From positions 64,554 to 128,553 of the forward strand of contig NZ_KI911558.1 of assembly GCF_000515235.1 (NCBI RefSeq): DNA of 64,000 nucleotides, in the 5' to 3' direction. The DNA comes from Synechococcus sp. CC9616 (GTDB lineage Bacteria; Cyanobacteriota; Cyanobacteriia; PCC-6307; Cyanobiaceae). The notes beneath the pieces are model-generated. The model had not been told where the DNA came from, ran no database searches, and saw only the letters and a program-made list of their open reading frames with translations. This document shows positions 1-10,446 of this stretch, one piece after another. A program made the translations under genes and the position numbers. The first letter of the stretch is position 1, and each line of letters begins with the position of its first letter.

Positions 1-1356
1 TCCGTTCAGGCCCAGCCAGTGCTGGGGGCCGAAGCAGAGGTTGAAGCCAATGAATGTGAGTGCGAAATGAAGACGTCCAAGATCCTCATTGAGCATCCGC
101 CCTGTGAACTTCGGATACCAGTGGTAGATCGAGGCGAAGATCACGAACACCGAACCGCCGAAGACGATGTAGTGAAAGTGGGCAACCACGAAGTAGGTGT
201 CGTGAACATGAATGTCGAATGGCACCTGAGCAAGAGCAACTCCGGTGATCCCGCCGAGGACGAAGTTCACGATGAATCCGCATGAGAACAGCACGGCACT
301 GTTGAGGCTGATTCGACCTCCCCAGAGTGTTGCCAGCCAGTTGAAGAATTTGATGCCGGTTGGAACGGCGATAAATGCTGTGGCAATCGTGAAGAACAGG
401 CGCATCCAGGGAGGCGTACCACTGGTGAACATGTGGTGTGCCCAGACGATCAGGCCCAGAACAACAATCGCCATGATCGAATAAACCATGGTGGTGTAAC
501 CGAACAAAGGCTTCCTGGCGTGAATGGGCAGGATTTCACTGACCAGCCCGAAAGCCGGCAGAACCATGATGTAAACGGCTGGGTGCGAATAGAACCAGAA
601 CAGATGCTGATAAACAACGACATTGCCGCCGAGAGTGGGATTGAAAAAGCCTGTGTGCGCAACGATGTCGAAGCTGAGCAGAACGAGTGTGCCAGCCAGA
701 ACCGGCGTCGACAGCACCACCAAAATGCTGGTGCCAAGCATGGCCCAGCAATACATCGGCAGTTGCATCAGCTTTAAACCTGGACGTCGCAGTTTCAGGA
801 TCGTTGCGATGAAATTGATGCCGCCGAAGATGGAACTTCCACCCAGAAGCAAAACACTCAGAATCCAGAGAACCTGCCCTGTCGCTGGCGTTGTGATGCT
901 CAATGGGGGATAGGCCGTCCAGCCTGATTGAGCAGCTCCAGTAATGAAATAACTGCTGATCAACAACAGTCCTGCCGGAGGAATCAACCAAAATGCAACC
1001 GCGTTCAACCGAGGGAATGCCATGTCCCTGGCTCCCACATAGAAGGGAATCAGGTAATTCCCGAAAGCGCCGTTCACAACAGGAACGATCCAGAGAAAAA
1101 TCATCACCGTGCCATGCAGGGTGAGCACCTGGTTGTAAACATCACGCGCCATGAAGTCCGCGACAGGGCTGGCTAGCTCCGTTCGGATTGCACCTGCCAA
1201 GGCTCCGCCGATCAAATAAAAGAGAAAGCCACAGACCAGATACTGCAGGCCAATCACTTTGTGATCGACGCTGAAGCTGAAATACCTCAGCCAACCCGTT
1301 GGCTGAAGTCTCCGAGGACGTTCGGTTCCTGTGTCTGGAAGGAGAGTGACAGTCAT
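1..1356 (-). CDS. ctaD: Cytochrome c oxidase subunit I, C-terminus cut off by the window edge
   Basis: This is the catalytic subunit of the aa3-type terminal oxidase, which reduces O2 at a heme a3-CuB centre in the membrane. The 452 codons present include the low-spin heme region (LHGTVMIFLW), the CuB/His-Tyr segment YSHPAVY, the HH pair in AHHMFTS and the HDTYFVVAHFHY heme ligands. The frame is open to base 1, so only the last part is missing. HPAVY replaces the HPEVY of classical A1 oxidases, as in A2-type enzymes. The ATG lies one base after the ctaC stop, so the two are cotranscribed and probably translationally coupled. ctaE probably follows outside the window. Confidence 0.96.
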   Translation of the reverse strand, partial: MTVTLLPDTGTERPRRLQPTGWLRYFSFSVDHKVIGLQYLVCGFLFYLIGGALAGAIRTELASPVADFMARDVYNQVLTLHGTVMIFLWIVPVVNGAFGNYLIPFYVGARDMAFPRLNAVAFWLIPPAGLLLISSYFITGAAQSGWTAYPPLSITTPATGQVLWILSVLLLGGSSIFGGINFIATILKLRRPGLKLMQLPMYCWAMLGTSILVVLSTPVLAGTLVLLSFDIVAHTGFFNPTLGGNVVVYQHLFWFYSHPAVYIMVLPAFGLVSEILPIHARKPLFGYTTMVYSIMAIVVLGLIVWAHHMFTSGTPPWMRLFFTIATAFIAVPTGIKFFNWLATLWGGRISLNSAVLFSCGFIVNFVLGGITGVALAQVPFDIHVHDTYFVVAHFHYIVFGGSVFVIFASIYHWYPKFTGRMLNEDLGRLHFALTFIGFNLCFGPQHWLGLNG

Positions 1357-1357
1357 C

Positions 1358-2182
1358 TCAGGTGTTGGTTGAAGCTGTTTCGCTGGTCGGATCTGGTTTG
1401 GCGTTACCGCTGAACCAGGTGTCCCAGGCTTCTGGTTCATCGACAACCACGGTGGATCTCATGCCGCCGTGATAAGGACCGCAGAGCTCAGCGCAGACGA
1501 TCGGGTAACGACCTGGTCGGGTTGGCGTGAAACTCAGTTGCGTTGGCTGACCGGGAATGACGTCCTGCTTCAGACGAAATTCCGGAACCCAGAATGCATG
1601 GATCACATCCTTGGCTTCCAGTCGCAGCGTGACCGGGCGACCAGCAGGCACGTGCAGCTCTCCGGCTGTGATGTCACCGTCGGGGTAGTGGAACAGGAAT
1701 GCGAACTGCATCGCCGTGACGTCGATGGGCAGGGCATCAACAATTCCGGATTCGACCGTCCCGGAACTGATTCCTCCCCAAATCCTCTGCTCGGCCATCC
1801 CCGCGGAATGGTCATGGGCGAGGGGAACCATGCCGCCCATTCGGTCGTAGATGTCGTAGCTGTAGAGGCCCACAAAGAGCACAACAACAGCTGGAACCGC
1901 TGTCCAAAAAATCTCCAGGGGGAGATTGCCTTCTATGGCGATGCCATCACCGAGCTGGCCTGGTCGCCGTCTGAAGCGCACCAGGCTGAAAACCAGCAAT
2001 CCGATGATGCCGATAAAAAGAATGGTTCCAATCGTGAACAAAACCTGAAAAAGTTCGTCGTAGATCGGCGCATTCACGCTGGCATCAATCGGCAAAAGAT
2101 TGATGTTCTGGCCAATCCACATCCCTCCCAGGACAAGGACCATCCCAATCACAAGAGTGATGATTGCTGAAGGGATCTGCAT
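1358..2182 (-). CDS. ctaC: Cytochrome c oxidase subunit II
   Basis: This 274-residue subunit accepts electrons from cytochrome c or plastocyanin and passes them to subunit I. An N-terminal hydrophobic segment (about residues 5-25) and two transmembrane helices (about 45-67 and 88-106) precede a cupredoxin domain. The dinuclear CuA site is visible as CAELCGPYHGGM (Cys-x3-Cys-x3-His-x2-Met), with the upstream ligand in DVIHAFWVPEF. It leads the ctaC-ctaD operon and diverges from ctaA-ctaB, which supply the heme A cofactor of the complex. Confidence 0.96.
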   Translation of the reverse strand: MQIPSAIITLVIGMVLVLGGMWIGQNINLLPIDASVNAPIYDELFQVLFTIGTILFIGIIGLLVFSLVRFRRRPGQLGDGIAIEGNLPLEIFWTAVPAVVVLFVGLYSYDIYDRMGGMVPLAHDHSAGMAEQRIWGGISSGTVESGIVDALPIDVTAMQFAFLFHYPDGDITAGELHVPAGRPVTLRLEAKDVIHAFWVPEFRLKQDVIPGQPTQLSFTPTRPGRYPIVCAELCGPYHGGMRSTVVVDEPEAWDTWFSGNAKPDPTSETASTNT

Positions 2183-2428
2183 TCCATGAATCCCTGAGTA
2201 CGTTCAGCCTATGGAGCCTGCTTGTGAACTCCATGCTGTGATTGTTAAGGCCGCCTAAAAATCGTTTGATTTGCTCCATTTTCGCTTGATTTGGCTGAAC
2301 ACATGTCAGCAAAAGTGGATTAATTCTCTTTTCAGGATGTTGCAGTCGTCCATACAACGTGCCGCTTAGGAGGCGATCGCTACGGTCCTAATAACGCTCC
2401 GGGAATCACCCCGGGCGGAGATGCCTCG
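2183..2428. promoter_or_regulatory. Divergent ctaC / ctaA intergenic region
   Basis: The 246 bases between the divergent oxidase and heme A synthesis operons must hold both promoters. The half next to ctaC is AT-richer (around 2240-2340) than the half next to ctaA. A GCGATCGC octamer lies at 2373-2380. No clear operator palindrome or riboswitch was seen. The regulatory role is inferred from gene orientation only. Confidence 0.4.
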
Positions 2429-3355
2429 ATGACTGTTTCATCCACGTCTCCTCTTCGGCGGCGTCTTGCTCTTCTTGCCGCTCATCTCGTCGTTGCCCTG
2501 ATTGCCCTTGTGGTGATTGGGGGTGCCACCCGCGTCATGGAAGCAGGTCTGGCTTGTCCGGACTGGCCACTTTGTTACGGCACCCTGTTGCCGGGACGGC
2601 AGATGAACATCCAGGTGTTTCTGGAGTGGTTCCATCGGCTGGATGCCTTCGTGGTCGGTGTCGCCTTGCTCGTCATGGCTGTTGCATCGTTTGTCTGGAG
2701 GCGTCTTCTGCCTGGATGGCTCCCATGGCTCTGCACCGTTCTGGTGTTTCTCGTGGCATTGCAGGGAGGTCTTGGGGCCCTCACCGTCCTGCAGTTGTTG
2801 CCATCCGGCATCGTGACGGCTCATCTGGCCTTGGCTCTCACCCTTGTGGTGCTGATGAGCGGATTGACTCAGCGTTTGCTTCAACCTTCCGCTGATGCAT
2901 CTCCTCTCTGGTGGCGACTGTTGTCCGGCTTTGCCCTGCTTGGTGTCGTCAGTCAGAGCCTGCTGGGTGCGCGGATGGCGACCTCCTGGGCGGCTCAGAG
3001 TTGTCTTCTCGGCGGTGAAAACTGTCGCTGGTTGCTCTTGCATCGCTCGATGGCGACTCCTGTCGCTTCAGTGGTGCTGTTGTTCGTTGTTACGGCACTG
3101 ATCGCTGGGGGCTGGAGTCGCCGTCAGTGGCCATTTCTGCTGGGCCTCTGCGTCCTTGTCGGTGCCCAGGTGGCGTTGGGTGTGTTGACCCTGCGCCTGG
3201 GTCTGTCTCAACCCGGCGTCACCGTCGCCCATCAGCTGGTTGCCGCTCTTCTGGTGGCCCTGCTCGCTGCCCTTGTGGCCAGGCGTCCAGAGACGTCTCC
3301 TACCCCTCTCCCCGTCGTCCTCGACGACACCTCCATGGAGCCTTGTCATGGCTAG
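2429..3355 (+). CDS. ctaA: Heme A synthase (COX15/CtaA family)
   Basis: This integral membrane enzyme oxidises the C8 methyl of heme O to the formyl group of heme A. The 308-residue protein has about eight transmembrane helices. The conserved first-loop cysteine pair is at C43 and C49 (ACPDWPLC), followed by the EWFHR heme-ligand motif (H69). Further ligand-type histidines occur in [14 protein letters not shown] and VAHQLVA. The order ctaA-ctaB opposite ctaC-ctaD is usual in cyanobacteria. Its stop overlaps the ctaB start by 8 bases. Confidence 0.95.
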   Translation: MTVSSTSPLRRRLALLAAHLVVALIALVVIGGATRVMEAGLACPDWPLCYGTLLPGRQMNIQVFLEWFHRLDAFVVGVALLVMAVASFVWRRLLPGWLPWLCTVLVFLVALQGGLGALTVLQLLPSGIVTAHLALALTLVVLMSGLTQRLLQPSADASPLWWRLLSGFALLGVVSQSLLGARMATSWAAQSCLLGGENCRWLLLHRSMATPVASVVLLFVVTALIAGGWSRRQWPFLLGLCVLVGAQVALGVLTLRLGLSQPGVTVAHQLVAALLVALLAALVARRPETSPTPLPVVLDDTSMEPCHG

Positions 3356-4331
3356 TTCGGTCTCTGCTTCTGTCGCGCCCACCCGTGAAGAGGTCGTCCC
3401 ATCACGCAAAAGGGTCAAGCTGCCCCCCTGGCTTGAGGTCGCCAAACCCCGCCTGATTCCCCTGTTGCTTGCTACAACACTCGGAGGAATGGCGCTGACT
3501 GAGGGATGGCCCCTGTCCTCACCTCGACTCGTCTGCACTCTCGGCGGTGGTGCGCTGGCTTCGGCTGCTGCCGGTGTTCTCAATTGCTTGTGGGAGCAGG
3601 ATCTTGATGCCCGCATGGCGAGGACAAGCGGTCGGGCTCTGCCCTCGGGTCGGCTCTCTCCGACCAGTGCCTTTATCGGTGCGATCGCCTGCACCCTGAC
3701 GGCGGCAATGCTGCTGGTGAGTGGGGTGAACTGCCTTGCGGCCGGACTCTCCCTGCTTGGACTCTGCAGCTACGTCCTTCTCTACACAGCACTGCTCAAG
3801 CCCCGCACACCCCAGAACATTGTGATTGGCGGTGTGGCAGGAGCCATTCCCCCCCTGGTCGGTGCTGCTGCTGCCACGGGGCATATCGGCCTTGGCGGCT
3901 GGTGGCTCTTCGCTCTTGTGATGGTCTGGACCCCCGCCCATTTCTGGGCTCTGGCCCTGCTGCTCAGGGAGGACTATCGATCCGTCGGAATCCCGATGCT
4001 TCCCGTTGTCAAAGGACCGGTTGTCACGGCACGGGCTATCCATCGCTATGGATGGGCCACGGTCTGTCTCAGCACCTTCGGGATCTGGGCTTTACCCACG
4101 GGAGGCATTTTCTACGGCTTGATGCTGCTTCCGTTCAACGGTCGCCTTCTGCAGATGGTGAATCGACTGGGATCAGATCCAGACAGCCTGCCAGGGGCCA
4201 AGGGCCTGTTTCGCTGGTCGATTCTCTATTTGTTCGGGATCTGTCTGTTGCTGGTGCTCAGTCGCACCTCCCAGGCCAGCCTCTTCGACGAACAGGTCTG
4301 GTCGCTTTTGACTCAGCTGCAGACAAGCTGA
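3348..4331 (+). CDS. ctaB: Protoheme IX farnesyltransferase (heme O synthase)
   Basis: This UbiA-superfamily membrane enzyme farnesylates protoheme to heme O, the substrate of CtaA. The first Asp-rich motif is in the stretch [15 protein letters not shown], followed by [12 protein letters not shown]. About eight transmembrane helices are evident in 327 residues. The start at ATG 3348 gives an 8-base overlap with ctaA and a normal N-terminus; an upstream in-frame ATG at 3240 lies deep inside ctaA and is not preferred. Cotranslation with ctaA is likely. Confidence 0.94.
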   Translation: MASSVSASVAPTREEVVPSRKRVKLPPWLEVAKPRLIPLLLATTLGGMALTEGWPLSSPRLVCTLGGGALASAAAGVLNCLWEQDLDARMARTSGRALPSGRLSPTSAFIGAIACTLTAAMLLVSGVNCLAAGLSLLGLCSYVLLYTALLKPRTPQNIVIGGVAGAIPPLVGAAAATGHIGLGGWWLFALVMVWTPAHFWALALLLREDYRSVGIPMLPVVKGPVVTARAIHRYGWATVCLSTFGIWALPTGGIFYGLMLLPFNGRLLQMVNRLGSDPDSLPGAKGLFRWSILYLFGICLLLVLSRTSQASLFDEQVWSLLTQLQTS

Positions 4332-4382
4332 GTCTTCTTAAAGTCGGGTACCCAGCCAGAATCACCAGACGGCGACATCGCA

Positions 4383-5396
4383 ATGGCGTTGATTGAACTG
4401 CGTCAGATCCACAAGTCCTATGGCGCTGTCATTGCTCTTCGGGATCTGTCTTTAAACGTTCCCGAAGGTTGCCTGTTTGGTCTGCTCGGTCCCAATGGGG
4501 CTGGCAAGACCACAATGCTCAGAATTCTGGCCACCCTGCTTGCTCCCGACAGCGGAGAGGTTCTGGTTGCTGGGCTCGATGCTCTTGATCAACCTCGAGC
4601 CGTCAGGCAGTTGCTTGGCTATGTGGCGCAGGAAGTGGCGATTGACAAAATCCTTACGGGCCGGGAGCTGCTTCAGCTGCAGGGCGACCTCTACCACCTG
4701 AGGGCCGTTGTCCGGGATGCCCGCATTGCGGATCTCGTTGATCGTCTTGATATGGGTGACTGGATCGATCGACGGTGCGGTACGTATTCAGGAGGGATGC
4801 GCAGGCGCCTGGATCTGGCAGCCGGACTACTTCATCGGCCCAAACTCCTGATTCTTGACGAGCCCACCGTCGGTCTTGATATCGAAAGCCGGGCTGCCAT
4901 CTGGGAGCTGCTGCAACGTCTTGTCTCCGAGGGCACCAGTGTGCTTTTGAGCAGTCATTACCTCGAGGAGGTTGAGGCCCTGGCCGATCGCATGGCCATC
5001 ATCGATAACGGCTCCGTGATTGCCGAAGGTGCGCCCGATGAGCTCAAACAGCAGCTGGGCGGTGACCGTGTCACCTTGCGCGTCAGGGAGTTCAGCGACT
5101 TACAAGAGGCTTCTCTGGTACGGGGATTGCTTGAGCAGGTTGAGGGCGTCCGCCAGGTTGTGATCAACCGCGCCCAGGGATACTCCCTCAACCTGGTGAT
5201 CGAGGACGACCCGGTGATTGCGCGCTTGCGTGATCGTCTGGCCCATGAAGGGCTTCCGGTGTTTGCTCTCGCCCAGAGCCGCCCCAGCCTTGACGATGTT
5301 TACCTGCAGGCCACAGGCCGCACCCTGATGGATGCGGAACTTGCGACAGCAGGACAGCGCGACGTCAAGCAGGAACGGCGCCAGTCGATGCGCTGA
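4383..5396 (+). CDS. ABC-2 type transporter ATP-binding protein
   Basis: This nucleotide-binding subunit belongs to a DrrA/CcmA/NodI-like exporter. Walker A is GPNGAGKT (residues 36-43), the ABC signature is YSGGMRRR (around 135-142), Walker B is LLILDEP (155-161) and a switch histidine follows in LLSSHYLEE. The roughly 100-residue C-terminal extension is typical of this subfamily. It is followed 41 bases later by its permease and preceded by ctaAB, so one transcript may carry all four. The substrate cannot be read from sequence; drug, lipid or polysaccharide export are all possible. Confidence 0.9.
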   Translation: MALIELRQIHKSYGAVIALRDLSLNVPEGCLFGLLGPNGAGKTTMLRILATLLAPDSGEVLVAGLDALDQPRAVRQLLGYVAQEVAIDKILTGRELLQLQGDLYHLRAVVRDARIADLVDRLDMGDWIDRRCGTYSGGMRRRLDLAAGLLHRPKLLILDEPTVGLDIESRAAIWELLQRLVSEGTSVLLSSHYLEEVEALADRMAIIDNGSVIAEGAPDELKQQLGGDRVTLRVREFSDLQEASLVRGLLEQVEGVRQVVINRAQGYSLNLVIEDDPVIARLRDRLAHEGLPVFALAQSRPSLDDVYLQATGRTLMDAELATAGQRDVKQERRQSMR

Positions 5397-5437
5397 TGAC
5401 GTTGTTTGCTCACCTTTTGTTTCAGGATTCCTGATCG

Positions 5438-6292
5438 ATGAACACTCCGAGCCTCCAAGCCCCTTTCGTTCCCGAGTCACCCAGTGCCTTCGAGGAACTC
5501 AGTCAGGAAACCCTGGCCCTCACCCGCCGTCTGTTCCTGCAGCTTGCCCGTCGCCCGTCCTCATTGGTGGCTGGAATCCTGCAGCCATTGATCTGGCTGA
5601 TTCTGTTCGGAGCTCTGTTCGCCAAGGCGCCGGAGGGTTTGTTGCCAGGCGGAATGAGTTACGGCCGTTTTCTGGGAGCTGGAGTGATTGTCTTCACGGC
5701 ATTCAGCGGAGCTCTCAATGCTGGGCTGCCGGTGATGTTCGACCGTGAGTTTGGTTTTCTCAACCGATTGCTTGTGGCACCTCTTCGGAGCCGCAGCTCG
5801 ATTGTGCTCGCCTCGGTGATCTACATCACGGTGATCAGCCTGCTGCAAAGTCTGGCGATCATGGGCACAGCGGCGATCCTCGGTTACGGCTGGCCAGGGT
5901 TCGGTGGCCTCGTCCTGGTGGTCTTCAGCCTGTTGCTTTTGGTGTTCGCAGTCACCGCACTCAGCCTTGGCCTGGCCTTTGCCTTGCCGGGTCATATCGA
6001 GCTCATCGCGGTCATCTTTGTGGCCAACCTGCCGTTGTTATTCGCCAGCACGGCATTGGCACCTCTGTCCTTCATGCCGTCCTGGCTGGGCTGGCTTGCA
6101 TCACTGAATCCACTTACCTTCGCGATAGAACCCATTCGGGCTGCCTACAGCGGTCCAGTCGATCTTTCCTCAGTACTGCTGGATGCTCCTTACGGACAGC
6201 TCACCGGCTTTCACTGTTTGACGATCTTGATGGTGCTCACGGTCGGACTGTTTTTACTGATCCGTCCTCTGCTCAACCGAAAGCTCTCCTGA
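5438..6292 (+). CDS. ABC-2 type transporter permease
   Basis: This membrane subunit partners the ATPase just upstream. The 284-residue protein has a cytoplasmic N-terminus of about 40 residues and six predicted helices, with the ABC-2 family core from GILQPLIWLILFG through the region FDREFGFLNRLLVAP. It ends four bases before the next gene. A DrrB-like drug exporter or NodJ-like permease would look alike; the substrate is unknown. Confidence 0.88.
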   Translation: MNTPSLQAPFVPESPSAFEELSQETLALTRRLFLQLARRPSSLVAGILQPLIWLILFGALFAKAPEGLLPGGMSYGRFLGAGVIVFTAFSGALNAGLPVMFDREFGFLNRLLVAPLRSRSSIVLASVIYITVISLLQSLAIMGTAAILGYGWPGFGGLVLVVFSLLLLVFAVTALSLGLAFALPGHIELIAVIFVANLPLLFASTALAPLSFMPSWLGWLASLNPLTFAIEPIRAAYSGPVDLSSVLLDAPYGQLTGFHCLTILMVLTVGLFLLIRPLLNRKLS

Positions 6293-6296
6293 ATCC

Positions 6297-6914
6297 GTGC
6301 CGACCTCCCCTTTTCAGCAACCATCGTTTCGACGGAATGCTTTGGCCAGCCTGATTGAAGAGGCTGATCAACGTGGCGACACTCGGGAGTTGCTCCTTCT
6401 GAAAAGTCAGTGGGTTCATCGCTACGGCGTTGATTCGATGCCCACGTCATCGATGGTGTCGGAACCGATCGCTGATTGGCTGGGCAAAGAGCCTCTGACC
6501 ACTGATGTGCCTGAGTCTGATCAGGTCGAAATCGATTCATCCGCCATCGAAGCAGCCGAGATCGAAGCAGCCGAGATCGATGCAGCCGAGATCGATGAGC
6601 CGATGCCAGATGAGCTCACAATCGATAATCTCAACTCCGACAATCTCAAACAGGACGAGCCAGAGCCCGAGGACTTCGTCGCTGCGACCCAAGACCCTGT
6701 TTCAGATCAGCCCCCTGTTTCAGAACACTCCCCCCTTTCAGAACAGCCTTCTTCAGGCGATCCGTCTGCAGTTGATTCCGCGCCGTCGCGTCCCCTGACT
6801 GCGGTTCGCTCGATTCCTGCAGTGGCTTCCATCCCTGCCCCACCGATCAGCACACCCCGGTCGCTTCGTCGCTGGCTGCCAGGAGCTGATGATCAGCTCC
6901 CCAAGGCGTCCTGA
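6297..6914 (+). CDS. Hypothetical acidic repeat-containing protein
   Basis: I do not recognise a family. The GTG start lies four bases after the permease stop. The N-terminal 80 or so residues look ordered (SLIEEADQRGDTRELLLLKSQ). The middle is acidic, with AAEI repeats and then PVSDQP-like repeats. The C-terminus is rich in Pro, Ser and Ala and ends in a short basic/tryptophan stretch (SLRRWLPG). No signal peptide or membrane segment is visible. The low-complexity linker suggests a flexible protein. It appears to belong to the ctaA-to-nanE gene string. Confidence 0.72.
   Translation: MPTSPFQQPSFRRNALASLIEEADQRGDTRELLLLKSQWVHRYGVDSMPTSSMVSEPIADWLGKEPLTTDVPESDQVEIDSSAIEAAEIEAAEIDAAEIDEPMPDELTIDNLNSDNLKQDEPEPEDFVAATQDPVSDQPPVSEHSPLSEQPSSGDPSAVDSAPSRPLTAVRSIPAVASIPAPPISTPRSLRRWLPGADDQLPKAS
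6549..6593 (+). repeat. 15-bp in-frame tandem repeat, three copies
   Basis: Three copies of a 15-base unit close to GAAGCAGCCGAGATC code for the AAEI/AAEID repeats of the surrounding gene. A second, more degenerate 18-base triplicate follows at 6696-6749 and codes for PVSDQP, PVSEHS and PLSEQP. Both keep the reading frame, so slippage would change linker length without breaking the gene. Confidence 0.85.
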
Positions 6915-6920
6915 ACAACG

Positions 6921-7610
6921 ATGCTGATGAAAGCTGAAGCCTTGGATGGAGGTCTGATCGTCTCCGTGCAAGCTCCTCCCGGTTCACCCATGCGTGATCC
7001 TGAGGTCATCGCAGCGATGGCGGAGGCGTCGCTGCGCAATGGTGCAGTGGGTGTTCGTCTTGAGAGTCCGGAGCACATCGGAGCTGTACGCCGCCGCTGC
7101 CCCGAGGCTTTGATCATCGGGCTGTGGAAGCGCACCTTTCCCGACAGCTCCGTGTACATCACCCCAGGTTGGCGAGAGATTCAAGCCGTCTGGTCTGCTG
7201 GTGCCGATGTTGTGGCCATTGACGCGACGTCCCGTTTTCGGCCGGATGGTCAGCGTCTCGATGATCTGATCGAGCGAAGCCGCGATGAACTGCGAGCTCC
7301 ATTAATGGCTGATGTCGACAGCGTCGAGAATGGTTTGCAGGCAGCAGAACTGGGCTGTGAGTGGGTTGGCACCACTCTGTTCGGCTACACAGATGAAACG
7401 TCAGGATCCAGGCCGCCGGCGCTCTCGTTGCTGCCGGCTCTTCGGCATGAGCTCAAGACATCCGTCCGTCTGATCTGTGAAGGCGGCATTGCATCCCCGG
7501 AGGAAGCCCGCTCAGCCCTTGAGGCTGGAGCGGACAACGTTGTTGTGGGCACTGCAATCACCGGAGTGGATCTGCAGGTGGCTGCCTACTGCCGGGGCAT
7601 GGCTGGCTGA
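6921..7610 (+). CDS. nanE: Putative N-acetylmannosamine-6-phosphate 2-epimerase
   Basis: This (beta/alpha)8-barrel protein of 229 residues would interconvert ManNAc-6-P and GlcNAc-6-P. Family landmarks are the N-terminal SVQAPPGSPM, the IGLWKR strand, ITPGWREIQAVWSAGADVVAIDAT, MADVDS, the GTTLFGYT segment, ICEGGIASPEEA and the phosphate-binding DNVVVGTAIT near the end. No other sialic-acid genes are nearby, so in this organism it may serve amino-sugar recycling or surface-glycan synthesis. Its stop codon directly abuts the stop of groEL2 on the other strand. Confidence 0.88.
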   Translation: MLMKAEALDGGLIVSVQAPPGSPMRDPEVIAAMAEASLRNGAVGVRLESPEHIGAVRRRCPEALIIGLWKRTFPDSSVYITPGWREIQAVWSAGADVVAIDATSRFRPDGQRLDDLIERSRDELRAPLMADVDSVENGLQAAELGCEWVGTTLFGYTDETSGSRPPALSLLPALRHELKTSVRLICEGGIASPEEARSALEAGADNVVVGTAITGVDLQVAAYCRGMAG

Positions 7611-9383
<1,773 letters not shown>

Positions 9384-9456
9384 TCAATGGTGGGGAAAGC
9401 CGAATGGTCCTGGTCTTGGTGATGCCGGGCCAGCACTGGCTGATTAACGTCCGGGC

Positions 9457-9633
9457 ATGGCCGACTCCGGTGCGCTGTTCTTTGTCTTGATGGCAGGCCT
9501 GGCGGCATCGATGGCGCTCGTCTACGTCCCTCTCCGGATTTTTCTGACGGCTACGGCGAGAAGCCGCAGGTTGAGGTTGCTGCAGCGCATCCGCCGTCTT
9601 CGCGATGAGTTGGCTCAGCCGCTTGAGTTGTAG
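9457..9633 (+). CDS. Small single-pass membrane protein
   Basis: A 58-residue ORF runs from ATG to TAG, with one hydrophobic helix (about residues 5-30, FFVLMAGLAASMALVYVPL) and an Arg-rich C-terminal half (RSRRLRLLQRIRRLRDEL). It fills the space between groEL2 and fabG with no overlap and uses normal codons for the window. The hydrophobic-then-basic layout supports a real small membrane protein. The function is unknown. Confidence 0.6.
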   Translation: MADSGALFFVLMAGLAASMALVYVPLRIFLTATARSRRLRLLQRIRRLRDELAQPLEL

Positions 9634-9636
9634 AGC

Positions 9637-10389
9637 TCAGGCCATCACCATTCCGCCATCCACCTGCAACACCTGGCCAGTGATGTAACCCGCGGCTGGA
9701 TCAGCGGCCAGAAAACGCACTGCTCCAGCAACCTGTTCCTGCGTTCCGAAGGTTCCCAGGGGAATGTCGCGAAGAATGGCATCGGCATCCAGACCCTTGG
9801 TCATGTCGGTCGCGATGAAACCAGGGGCCACCGCATTCACCGTGATGCCACGGCTGGCCAGCTCCTTCGCCGTGCTTCGGGTTAGTCCAACAACCCCCGC
9901 CTTGGCTGCTGCGTAGTTCGCCTGGCCGGCATTCCCCATCAGGCCCACCACCGAGGTGATGTTGATGATCCGACCACTTTTCTGTTTCAGCATCGGACGT
10001 GCAACGGCACGACTGCACAGGAACACGCCGGTGAGATTGAGATCAATCACCGCTTGCCAGTCGCTGGTCTTCATGCGCATCAGCAGGCCATCGCGCGTGA
10101 TGCCGGCGTTGTTCACCAGCACGTCCAGTCGGCCGCTGCGCTCCAGCACCGTTTTGAACAGGGTCTCCACGTCGTCTTCGATCGACACATTCGCCTGAAG
10201 CGCGTAAGCCTTGCCACCGCCATCCTTGATCGCGCTCACGACCTCCTCAGCGGCTTGCGCGGAACTTGAGTAGTTCACCACCACTTCTGCACCTGCTTCC
10301 GCCAAAGAAAGCGCGACGGCGCGGCCGATGCCCCGTCCGCCTCCCGTCACCAGCGCGGTCTGACCGGCGATCGAAGCAGGGGTGGTCAT
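9637..10389 (-). CDS. fabG: 3-oxoacyl-[acyl-carrier-protein] reductase
   Basis: This NADPH-dependent short-chain dehydrogenase reduces the beta-keto group in fatty acid elongation. The 250 residues show the TGGGRGIG cofactor loop (around 16-23), NNAG (around 91-94), the catalytic Ser in NITSVVG, and Tyr and Lys in YAAAKAG, with the FabG-like C-terminus ITGQVLQVDGGMVM. Length and motifs fit the family closely. No other fab genes are adjacent. Confidence 0.93.
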   Translation of the reverse strand: MTTPASIAGQTALVTGGGRGIGRAVALSLAEAGAEVVVNYSSSAQAAEEVVSAIKDGGGKAYALQANVSIEDDVETLFKTVLERSGRLDVLVNNAGITRDGLLMRMKTSDWQAVIDLNLTGVFLCSRAVARPMLKQKSGRIINITSVVGLMGNAGQANYAAAKAGVVGLTRSTAKELASRGITVNAVAPGFIATDMTKGLDADAILRDIPLGTFGTQEQVAGAVRFLAADPAAGYITGQVLQVDGGMVMA

Positions 10390-10446
10390 GAAGAGCTCGG
10401 AGCTCGCAGGATCGTAGAGATCCGCAGTTCCATCCTCAAAGATCGC

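Noticed and set aside
2373-2380. GCGATCGC (HIP1-type) octamer, also at 3681-3688 and 43237-43244
   Set aside because: A few copies in 64 kb of GC-rich DNA are not an enrichment of the kind seen in HIP1-rich cyanobacteria.
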